DNA of 32,780 nucleotides, taken from positions 1 through 32,780 of the forward strand of contig JAICQL010000074.1 of assembly GCA_025937895.1 (NCBI GenBank), written 5' to 3'. Source of the stretch: Polyangiaceae bacterium. GTDB lineage: Bacteria; Myxococcota_A; Polyangia; Polyangiales; Polyangiaceae. The notes beneath the pieces are model-generated. The model was not told the origin of the DNA, did no database searches, and saw nothing but the letters and a program-made list of their open reading frames with translations. The position numbers were made by a program, and so were the translations under genes. Every line of letters starts with the position of its first letter. The stretch's first letter is position 1. This document shows, piece after piece, positions 6,890 to 13,129 of the stretch.

Positions 6890-8386
6890 CTACTCGTCCG
6901 CAGGAACACCGCGCGGCGCGAGCTCGGGCAGGATCAGCTCCAGCTCCTGGATATCCCCGCTCGAGCCGCTGCTGGCAGGAGCAGGCGCCGCGGGTGTGGC
7001 CAGCGGCGCCGTCGACCAGGACTGCCCGGCGACCAGCTCGCGCTGCTGGCCGGCGTGGCGCAAAGACACGCGGCCCGTGCGCACCACCACGCGAGTGGCC
7101 GGGGGACCGCCGTCCGACTCCACCCCCACCACGAACTGCGCGGCACGCGAGGTGACGTGCGTGTCCGGCGTCTCCACCGCGAAGCTGCCGCCCAGCGCCA
7201 GGTCGGGCAGATCGACCTCTGCCGTGCCGTTGCCCAGGTAGAACACCTCGCTGTCCTGCGCGGAGAGCAGCACGACCCGGCTGTGGTGCGAGAGGCTCAC
7301 CGCGGCGCCGCTCGAGAAGCCGAGCCGCGCGCTGCCCTCATCCGTGCGCAAGGTGTAGCCCTCAGCCAGGCTGGCAAAGCCGGGTGCGCTGCGGCCCTGG
7401 CGATCATTGACGCTGACCTCACCCAGCACGCCGCTCAAGAGCACGCGCGGCTCGACCGCGACCACGCGCTCGCTATCACCACTCAGGCGCCGCTGCGCAA
7501 ACCACACGCCGAAGGCTACCCCACACAACGTGAGCAGCGCCACCAGCGCCAGGCCGATGGTGTTGAGCTGGCGCGAGCGGCGGCGCCGGCGCGCCACCAG
7601 CTGCAGCGCGCGCGCCACCGGGCGGCTACCGCCGCGACCGATGCTGGACGCGCGGTGGTGAGCGCTCGCCTCGCTGCGCCAGGCCACGAACAGATCCTCC
7701 AGATCCGGTGCCTTGCCCGCGGGCGGCTTGCTTCGCCCTCGCTCTGGCTGCGGGCGGGAGGGCGCGCTCAGCCAGCCCGCGGCCAGCAGCGCGAGAGTGA
7801 GCTCCTTGTGTGCGCGCACCAGCCGCGACTGTGTGGCGGCCAGCGAGAGGCGCTTCAAGGTCGCGATCTCGGCGATGGGCAAGCCGAGCAGATCGTGCAA
7901 CACGACCATCTCGGCCTGCGCAGAGCTGAGCCGCCGCACGCTCTGCCGCAGACAGGCGAGACCATGGCTGGCGAAGCTGCTGCGCTCGCCCGACGCGCTG
8001 GGCGCCATCGACGCCACCACGGACGGGTGCCGCCGCCGCAGCTCACCGCGCAGCGCCTCGAGCGCCACCTGGGCGCTCACCGCGCGCGCCCAGCTGCTCA
8101 GGTTGCAAGCCTCTGCGTAGCGGCGCCGCGAGATGCGCGCGATCATCCGCTCGAAGCTGCGCTGCACCAGCTCATCGTGACGATCCACCCGGCGCTCCAG
8201 CACCGCTTGCAACGACAGCTCCACGTCCGAGAGCAGCTTGCGATACAGGCTGGGCGCAGCGCGCTCTTCACCGCGCGCGATGCACTCGAACAGCTCCGGA
8301 TCGCTGTAGCCGGGCTCGCCCTCGGGCGCGCCGCCCGCCAGCACGCGCAGCTGTGGCCGCGGGCGTGGTGCTAACGGCTCAGCCAT
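6890..8386 (-). CDS. Sigma factor-transmembrane-FecR fusion protein
   Basis: A 498-aa single chain with three parts (residue numbers from ATG 8386). About 30-115: an ECF sigma region 2-like segment (DPELFECIARGEERAAPSLYRKLL, HDELVQRSFERMIARI). About 145-205: sigma region 4 with helix-turn-helix (LSSAQAEMVVLHDLLGLPIAEIATLKRLSL). About 274-297: one TM helix preceded by RRRRR, so the sigma part should be cytoplasmic. About 345-455: a FecR-like domain (LRTDEGSARLGFSSGAAVSL, VETPDTHVTSRAAQFVVGV, VRTGRVSLR), expected in the periplasm, then a Pro/Ala/Ser tail. FecR normally works with a separate sigma factor; here both are joined. The ATG at 8386 has GGAG seven bases upstream; the TTG at 8410 is weaker. 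It might be a membrane-tethered sigma factor or a DNA-binding membrane regulator. Confidence 0.85.
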   Translation of the reverse strand: MAEPLAPRPRPQLRVLAGGAPEGEPGYSDPELFECIARGEERAAPSLYRKLLSDVELSLQAVLERRVDRHDELVQRSFERMIARISRRRYAEACNLSSWARAVSAQVALEALRGELRRRHPSVVASMAPSASGERSSFASHGLACLRQSVRRLSSAQAEMVVLHDLLGLPIAEIATLKRLSLAATQSRLVRAHKELTLALLAAGWLSAPSRPQPERGRSKPPAGKAPDLEDLFVAWRSEASAHHRASSIGRGGSRPVARALQLVARRRRRSRQLNTIGLALVALLTLCGVAFGVWFAQRRLSGDSERVVAVEPRVLLSGVLGEVSVNDRQGRSAPGFASLAEGYTLRTDEGSARLGFSSGAAVSLSHHSRVVLLSAQDSEVFYLGNGTAEVDLPDLALGGSFAVETPDTHVTSRAAQFVVGVESDGGPPATRVVVRTGRVSLRHAGQQRELVAGQSWSTAPLATPAAPAPASSGSSGDIQELELILPELAPRGVPADE

Positions 8387-8721
8387 GTCCGCTCCAACAT
8401 GGCCGAACAACCGACCACTGCACTGCCACCTTGCTCATCGCGCCAGACGACGTGGGCGGGGAATGCGCCGCACGTACCTGAGCATACACTGCATCGCGCT
8501 GCGGCGAGATCGGCAAACTGCCGCGCAAATGCCGATCCACGTCGCATCCGGCTGCTCTGTTGCAGCAAAGCAGAACGAGGGTACCGAGCTGATGCAGCGC
8601 TCGTTCCGCACTGGCACGGCGCAGGGGCCGACCGCGCACGGCGGCGCCGAGCGCGCTGCGCGAAGCCGCTGCCGCGCCGGCGAGCCCGTGGCGTCGTCGA
8701 CGCGAGCAGGGCCACTGACGT
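8387..8721. other. Intergenic region between divergent genes, no gene seen
   Basis: These 335 bp separate the minus-strand sigma-FecR fusion from the plus-strand endonuclease III gene. The frames that cross it on both strands have poor codon bias and no domain. It should hold both divergent promoters. I could not assign convincing -35/-10 boxes, a tRNA or a structured RNA. Confidence 0.5.
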
Positions 8722-9663
8722 ATGAGGCCGCTCGTGAAGGTGAAAGTGTCCAGCAAGAAGAAGACCACGGGCAGCGTGCGACGTCGCGTGCAGAGCGCGG
8801 CGACGCCGGCTGCGAAGGCGGCCAGGCCCGCTGCGAAGACGGTTACGAAGACGGCCAAGCCCGCTGCGAAGACGATCACGAAGAGTGCGAAGCAGAAGCC
8901 TGCGAAGAAGACCGCGGCGCGCGGCGCGCGCGGGCGGCTGAAGCACGCCGAGCCGCAGCTGCTGATCGAGCGCTTTCAGGCGGCCATCCCCGATCCCCAC
9001 GTGGAGCTGCACTTCAAGGATCCCTGGCAGCTCCTGGTGGCGGTGATCCTCAGCGCGCAGAGCACCGATCGCACCGTCAATCAGGTCACCCCCGTGCTGT
9101 TCCAGCGCTGGCCCACGCCCGAGGCGCTGGCCGATGCCGCGCAGGAAGACGTGGAGCTGGTGGTGAAATCCACCGGCTTTTTCCGCAACAAGGCCAAGGC
9201 CATTCGCGCCGCCAGCCGCATGCTGATCGAGCGCTTCGGCGGCTCGGTGCCGCGCACCCTGGAGGAGCTGGTGGAGGTGCCGGGCGTGGCCCGGAAGACC
9301 GCCAACGTGGTGCTGGGCGCGGCGTACGGCGTGAGCTCCGGCATCGTCACGGACACGCACGCCATGCGCGTGGCCCAGCGCCTGGCGCTCACGCGCGAGC
9401 AGGCGCCGGAGAAGATCGAGGCCGACCTGTGCCAGGTGTTTGCGCGCGAGCACTGGATCGCGCTCAGCCACATGCTGGTGCTGCACGGGCGTCACCTGTG
9501 CACGGCACGCGCTCCGGCTTGCTCGCGCTGCGCGCTGAACGAGCTGTGCCCCGCGCGGCTGTCACCGCCGGACGGCAGCTGGCACGAGCGCGCCGCGCAG
9601 GAGGCCAGCGACATGGCCGAGCGCTCGCTCGGCTTCGTGCGGGCGCTGGCAGCGCGCGCCTAG
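8722..9663 (+). CDS. nth: Endonuclease III with histone-like N-terminal extension
   Basis: A base-excision repair DNA glycosylase/AP lyase of the Nth family that removes oxidised pyrimidines. Residues about 80-290 hold the catalytic core: LSAQSTDRTVNQVTP, the helix-hairpin-helix VPGVARKTANVVLG with the catalytic Lys near 192, and VTDTHAMRV with the catalytic Asp near 211. The 4Fe-4S cluster motif C-x6-C-x2-C-x5-C is intact at about 260, 267, 270 and 276. Residues 1-75 are an extra Lys/Ala-rich region (KVKVSSKKKTTG, AAKTVTKTAKPAAKT) absent from typical about 210-aa Nth proteins, encoded partly by a 33-bp tandem repeat. The whole protein is 313 aa. Start ATG 8722 keeps the basic tail; downstream in-frame GTG codons within it are alternatives. 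Confidence 0.95.
   Translation: MRPLVKVKVSSKKKTTGSVRRRVQSAATPAAKAARPAAKTVTKTAKPAAKTITKSAKQKPAKKTAARGARGRLKHAEPQLLIERFQAAIPDPHVELHFKDPWQLLVAVILSAQSTDRTVNQVTPVLFQRWPTPEALADAAQEDVELVVKSTGFFRNKAKAIRAASRMLIERFGGSVPRTLEELVEVPGVARKTANVVLGAAYGVSSGIVTDTHAMRVAQRLALTREQAPEKIEADLCQVFAREHWIALSHMLVLHGRHLCTARAPACSRCALNELCPARLSPPDGSWHERAAQEASDMAERSLGFVRALAARA
8821..8886 (+). repeat. 33-bp tandem repeat (2 copies) in the nth basic tail
   Basis: Bases 8821-8853 and 8854-8886 are near-identical 33-bp units with about five differences. They encode two copies of an 11-residue A(R/K)PAAKT(V/I)TK(T/S) unit in the basic tail. The copies are in frame, so the array lengthens or shortens the tail by 11 residues. Confidence 0.75.
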
Positions 9664-9736
9664 CGCACAAACCTGTGGCGAGCGGCACTGCGCTTCGACT
9701 AGCGTCGCCGCCTCACATCGAGAGGGACAGCGTACC

Positions 9737-10654
9737 ATGAGCGCAAAAGAGCGGGAAAACCGCCCGGTATCCGAGATCTTCGATCCGAATTTGTGGCGTG
9801 AGGTCGAGGGCTTTCGCTTCAACGACATCACTTACCACCGCGCGCGCGAGATGGGCGCCGTGCGTATCGCCTTCGATCGCCCGGAGGTGCGCAACGCCTT
9901 CCGCCCGCAGACCGTGGACGAGCTTTTCACGGCGCTGGAGCACGCGCGCACCAGCAGCGACGTGGGCGCGGTGATCATCACGGGCAACGGGCCCTCGCCC
10001 AAGGACGGCGGCTGGGCCTTCTGCTCGGGTGGTGATCAGCGCATCCGCGGCAAAGATGGCTATCAATACGAGGGTGCGGGGGGCATCGACCCGGCGCGCC
10101 TCGGCCGCCTGCACATCCTGGAGGTGCAGCGCTTGATCCGCTTCATGCCCAAGGTGGTGATCGCCGCGGTGCCGGGCTGGGCCGTGGGCGGCGGGCACAG
10201 CTTGCACGTGGTGTGCGATCTGACCATCGCCAGCAAGGAGCACGCGCTGTTCAAGCAGACCGATCCGGACGTGGCCAGCTTTGACAGCGGCTACGGCTCG
10301 GCGCTGCTCGCGCGCCAGGTCGGGCAGAAGCGCGCGCGCGAGGTCTTCTTCCTGGGTGACAACTACAGCGCGCAGCAAGCCTTCGAGATGGGCATGGTCA
10401 ACGCCGTGGTGCCGCACCGCGAGCTGGAGACAGTGTCGCTCGAGTGGTGCAGAAAGATCTTGCAGAAGAGCCCGACGGCGATGCGCATGCTCAAATACGG
10501 CTTCAACCTGCCGGATGAGGGTCTGGTGGGCCAGCAGCTGTTTGCGGGCGAGGCCACGCGCCTGGCCTACGCCAGTGAAGAAGCGCGCGAGGGCCGTGAC
10601 GCCTTCCTGCAGAAGCGGCGCCCGGATTTCGCCAAGTTCCCCTGGCACTATTAA
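9737..10654 (+). CDS. menB: 1,4-dihydroxy-2-naphthoyl-CoA synthase
   Basis: MenB closes the second ring of the naphthoquinone nucleus, converting o-succinylbenzoyl-CoA to DHNA-CoA in menaquinone biosynthesis. It is a 305-aa cytosolic crotonase-fold enzyme. MenB-specific segments are present: CSGGDQRIRGKDGYQYEG, VPGWAVGGGHSLHVVCDLTIAS (oxyanion hole Gly), QTDPDVASFDSGYGSALLAR, VGQKRAREVFFLG, and the C-terminal QKRRPDFAKFPWHY. At residue 176 it has Asp where bicarbonate-dependent E. coli MenB has Gly, so it belongs to the type II (bicarbonate-independent) class with a built-in acidic side chain. A GAGAGGGA ribosome site precedes ATG 9737. No other men genes are in the window, so the gene is isolated from its pathway. 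Confidence 0.96.
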   Translation: MSAKERENRPVSEIFDPNLWREVEGFRFNDITYHRAREMGAVRIAFDRPEVRNAFRPQTVDELFTALEHARTSSDVGAVIITGNGPSPKDGGWAFCSGGDQRIRGKDGYQYEGAGGIDPARLGRLHILEVQRLIRFMPKVVIAAVPGWAVGGGHSLHVVCDLTIASKEHALFKQTDPDVASFDSGYGSALLARQVGQKRAREVFFLGDNYSAQQAFEMGMVNAVVPHRELETVSLEWCRKILQKSPTAMRMLKYGFNLPDEGLVGQQLFAGEATRLAYASEEAREGRDAFLQKRRPDFAKFPWHY

Positions 10655-10684
10655 CCAGCGCCATGCGCGAGCGCCATGCGCTGG
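10655..10684. terminator. Hairpin between convergent menB and GNAT genes
   Basis: CCAGCGC at 10655-10661 pairs with GCGCTGG at 10678-10684, immediately after the menB stop and 17 bp before the end of the convergent acetyltransferase gene. The inner GCGC repeats may pair too. It is probably a bidirectional terminator; no T-tract. Confidence 0.45.
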
Positions 10685-10701
10685 CGCAGTGGAGCACCAC
10701 G

Positions 10702-11196
10702 CTAGCGCAGGTAGAGCTTCATGCCCACGTGGGTGGGGTGAAAGCCAAGCCGCTCGTAGAACTGATGGGCGCGCGTCCGCCGCACGTTGCTGGTCAGCTG
10801 CACGCGCAGCGCGCCGCGGCGCCGCGCCTCGTCGATCGCGAAGCGCATCATCGTGGCGCCGATGCCCTGGCTGCGCGCCTGCGAGGAGACATGCACCGAC
10901 TCGATCTGCGCCACCAGGCAGCCGCCATAGCTGAGCTGGCGGATGAACGTCAGCTGGAACGTGCCCACCACCTTGCCAGCCAGCTCGGCCACGTAAGCTC
11001 GATTGTTCGGATCTCGATCCATCTCCGCCAGGGCCGCGAGGTGGCCCGGACCGGCAAGGTCATACTCGAGCCCACTGCCCCCCGCGAGGTGCGCGGGCGC
11101 GTTGCCCGCCGCTAGCTCATCATCTGCAAACAGCTGCACAATCGCCGACAAATCGCCCTCGCGAGCGGGCCGGATGCGAACGGGATCGGGGGTCAT
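10702..11196 (-). CDS. GNAT family N-acetyltransferase
   Basis: A 164-aa cytosolic acetyltransferase of the GNAT fold (PF00583). It reads IRPAREGDLSAIVQLFADDE at the N-terminus, then VVGTFQLTFIRQLSYGGCLVAQIESVHVSSQARSQ over strands beta3-beta5. The acetyl-CoA pyrophosphate loop is RSQGIGATMM (Q/R-x-x-G-x-G/A). The end FYERLGFHPTHVGMKLYL is typical of the family. The substrate is unknown; small-molecule amines or protein N-termini are both possible. ATG 11196 is the start. It is transcribed divergently from the lipoprotein gene at 11260, and the 63-bp space between them contains a perfect palindrome. Confidence 0.92.
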   Translation of the reverse strand: MTPDPVRIRPAREGDLSAIVQLFADDELAAGNAPAHLAGGSGLEYDLAGPGHLAALAEMDRDPNNRAYVAELAGKVVGTFQLTFIRQLSYGGCLVAQIESVHVSSQARSQGIGATMMRFAIDEARRRGALRVQLTSNVRRTRAHQFYERLGFHPTHVGMKLYLR

Positions 11197-11245
11197 CGGC
11201 GCAGTGTAGCGGACGTAAAAACGCGCAACGCACTCGCGCTGACGT

Positions 11246-11261
11246 ATAGTGCGCGCACTAT
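11246..11261. promoter_or_regulatory. Perfect 16-bp palindrome overlapping a start codon
   Basis: ATAGTGCGCGCACTAT is an uninterrupted inverted repeat whose last two bases are the first two of the ATG at 11260. It includes TATAGT (11245-11250), which resembles a -10 box that would give a leaderless or nearly leaderless transcript for the downstream lipoprotein gene. No ribosome site precedes the ATG. It could be an operator for a dimeric repressor serving the divergent gene pair. Confidence 0.55.
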
Positions 11262-12075
11262 GCGATCTTCCCTACCCCTGCTCGTGCTCTCGCTGGCCAT
11301 CGCCTGCAAGACAGAGTCATCGACGCCCTCCACCACGTCTCCCTCGAGCGCCACGCCGGGCTCCACTGCCTCTGGCAGCAACCCGCATGCACCGCCGAGC
11401 GCCACGGATCCGAGCGCCGCCTCCGGCAGCTTGCAGCCGCGCATCACCGAGCCGCGCACGTTGCAGAAGCTCGCGGATGGTCGCGCCGTGCTCGGGCCCT
11501 TCACCGCACAGGTGCCCGAGGGCTGGAAGGAGAAGCCCAGCGTGTCCGGCATGCGCGCCGCCGAGTTCCAGCTGCCGGAGGGCAGCGGCCAGGCGGAGGT
11601 CGTGGTGTACTACTTCGGGCAGAGCGGCGCTGGCGGCGTGCAAGCCAACATCGATCGCTGGGTGGGCCAGTTCACCCAGCCTGACGGCAAGCCCTCGAAG
11701 GACGTCGCCAAGGTAGAGAAGGCCACGTTCGCGGGGCAGGAAGCAGACCTGGTCACGGTGTCTGGCAACTATGCCTCGCGGCCCACGCCGGGCAGCACCG
11801 AGGCAGTGAACAAGCCGGATCAGACCCTGCAGGCAGCCATCGTGCCCAGCCCGAACGGGCCGTACTACTTCCGCTTGCTGGGTGACAAAGCCGCGGTAGA
11901 GGCGCAGGCGGGTAAGTTCCGCGAGCTGCTCGCGTCCTTGAAGCTCGATGCGCCGAGCGGCGCAGGCTCGGCAGCGGCCGCCAGCGCACCGGCACACCCG
12001 ACGGTGACCCCGACGCCAGCACAGCCTGGCAGCGCTGGCGCGACCAAGCCAGCGGAGCCGAGCAAGGCACACTGA
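11260..12075 (+). CDS. Predicted lipoprotein, function unknown
   Basis: A 271-aa exported protein. The N-terminus MRSSLPLLVLSLAIAC is a short signal peptide ending in a lipobox Cys at residue 16. A Ser/Thr/Pro/Ala-rich linker (residues 17-55) follows, then a folded domain of about 170 residues with ITEPRTLQKLADG, GPFTAQVPEGWKEKP, AAEFQLPEGSGQAEVVVYYFG, and a C-terminal FRELLASLKLD. This looks like a beta-rich domain of the kind seen in small uncharacterised myxobacterial lipoproteins, loosely reminiscent of PsbP/DUF1795 folds. The last 40 residues are again Ala/Pro/Thr-rich. No enzyme motif is seen. The start codon lies in a palindrome and lacks a Shine-Dalgarno sequence. It is followed by a DUF3455 gene after 100 bp. 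Confidence 0.8.
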   Translation: MRSSLPLLVLSLAIACKTESSTPSTTSPSSATPGSTASGSNPHAPPSATDPSAASGSLQPRITEPRTLQKLADGRAVLGPFTAQVPEGWKEKPSVSGMRAAEFQLPEGSGQAEVVVYYFGQSGAGGVQANIDRWVGQFTQPDGKPSKDVAKVEKATFAGQEADLVTVSGNYASRPTPGSTEAVNKPDQTLQAAIVPSPNGPYYFRLLGDKAAVEAQAGKFRELLASLKLDAPSGAGSAAAASAPAHPTVTPTPAQPGSAGATKPAEPSKAH

Positions 12076-12080
12076 AGCGC

Positions 12081-12150
12081 TCCGGCCAAATCTTTGCCGG
12101 ACGGCAGGGGCTGCGGCAGAGTCGCTCGCTGGCGCCGGGCTGAGCCCGGC
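12081..12150 (+). promoter_or_regulatory. Two hairpins in the gap before the DUF3455 gene
   Basis: The first stem is TCCGGC/GCCGGA (12081-12086 with 12096-12101), just after the lipoprotein stop. The second is a perfect 7-bp stem, GCCGGGC-TGA-GCCCGGC (12134-12150). The first may end the upstream transcript. The second ends 11 bases before the AGAGG ribosome site of the next gene and could influence its expression. Confidence 0.4.
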
Positions 12151-12175
12151 AGACGCAACGGAAAGAGGCTGACGG

Positions 12176-13111
12176 ATGCACGACGACAATCGAGCCATGG
12201 CTGCACGCTGCACGTGCCTGTCTCTGCTGCTCACCCTGGGCGCATGGGGAAGCCCGGCGCTCGCGCGTGCCCAGGGCTCCGTGAACAAGAGCCCTGCCGC
12301 CAGCAGCCCTGTTGCCAGCGGCCCTGCCGCCACCTCGTCCAAGCCCGCGACGCCGGCAGCCGGCGCGGGCACCCCACCTGCGGCCACGGCCAAGGGTGGG
12401 GCTGCGGCGAGCGCAAAGCCGAAGCGCAAGCTACCGATGCGGGCCTGTCCGGCGAAGGTGCCGGAGGAGCTGAACCCTCCGCCGGACGTGACCCTGGAGA
12501 CCGTGCTGCCCGCCACCGGCGTGCAGAGCTACGCCTGCGCCATCGAGAAGCCGGGGGAAGCGCCGGACTGGACCCCCAAGGGTCCGCACGCCACCCTGGG
12601 TGACGTCAACAACCCGATGGGCATTCACTTCGGCGGGCCCAGCTGGCAAGCCATGGATGGCAGCCTGGTGAAGGGCACCAAGGTGGCGGCGGTGGGCGCT
12701 CCCGACAAGTCGGCGATCGCCTGGATGCTGCTCTCCGGCTCGGCCACGGGTGAAGGCATCTTTGCCAACATCACCCACATCCAGCGCATGGAGACGGTCG
12801 GCGGCAGGCCACCGCAGGGCGGCTGCGACGCTGCTCATCTCGACACGCGCGTGCTCGTGCCCTACCGCACCTACTACTACTTCTACCGCGAGGCCGCGCC
12901 GGGAGAGACGGTGCGCCAGTGCCGCGGCGAGCCCAGCAAGGCAGCCAAGTCCCCCGCGGCCAAGTCCCCCACGGCCAAGTCCCCCACGGCCAAGTCCCCC
13001 GCGGAGAAGCCTGCCGCGGAGAAGGCCAGCAAGACCAGCAGCCAGCCCGGCGCGGCCGCGAAGGCTGCCGCTGGACAGAGCTCCCAGCCGGCGAGCGAAG
13101 CGGCGAAGTAA
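12176..13111 (+). CDS. Exported DUF3455 domain protein with KSPTA repeat tail
   Basis: A 311-aa secreted or periplasmic protein. A signal peptide (LSLLLTLGAWGSPALARAQG) is followed by an Ala/Pro/Ser-rich linker. Residues about 100-240 match DUF3455 (PF11937): VLPATGVQSYACAIE, GIHFGGPSWQAMDGSLVKG, AIAWMLLSG, ITHIQRMETVGGRPPQGGCD, LVPYRTYYYFYR. Members are secreted proteins of unknown function. The C-terminal about 65 residues are Lys/Ala/Pro/Ser-rich with four KSP(A/T)A units encoded by a 15-bp tandem repeat. Start ATG 12176 has GAAAGAGG upstream; ATG 12197 would give a shorter signal peptide. It converges with the ParA-like gene, with only 16 bp between stops. Confidence 0.88.
   Translation: MHDDNRAMAARCTCLSLLLTLGAWGSPALARAQGSVNKSPAASSPVASGPAATSSKPATPAAGAGTPPAATAKGGAAASAKPKRKLPMRACPAKVPEELNPPPDVTLETVLPATGVQSYACAIEKPGEAPDWTPKGPHATLGDVNNPMGIHFGGPSWQAMDGSLVKGTKVAAVGAPDKSAIAWMLLSGSATGEGIFANITHIQRMETVGGRPPQGGCDAAHLDTRVLVPYRTYYYFYREAAPGETVRQCRGEPSKAAKSPAAKSPTAKSPTAKSPAEKPAAEKASKTSSQPGAAAKAAAGQSSQPASEAAK
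12947..13006 (+). repeat. 15-bp tandem repeat, four copies, KSP(A/T)A tail
   Basis: Four head-to-tail units AAGTCCCCC(G/A)CGG(CC/AG) run at 12947-12961, 12962-12976, 12977-12991 and 12992-13006. They are in frame and encode KSPAA, KSPTA, KSPTA, KSPAE. Units 2 and 3 are identical, so they are likely recent copies and probably variable between strains. Confidence 0.85.
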
Positions 13112-13129
13112 GCGCCGAGCGACGGCGCT
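13111..13129. terminator. Bidirectional hairpin between convergent stops
   Basis: AGCGCCG-AGCGA-CGGCGCT is a perfect 7-bp stem with a 5-base loop. It overlaps the last base of the DUF3455 stop and the stop of the ParA-like gene on the other strand. Position and symmetry suggest a shared terminator, although no T-tract follows on either strand. Confidence 0.55.

Noticed and set aside
7055..8374. Plus-strand open frame of 439 codons
   Set aside because: It is antisense to the sigma-FecR fusion; composition His/Arg/Ala-rich without domain; a shadow.
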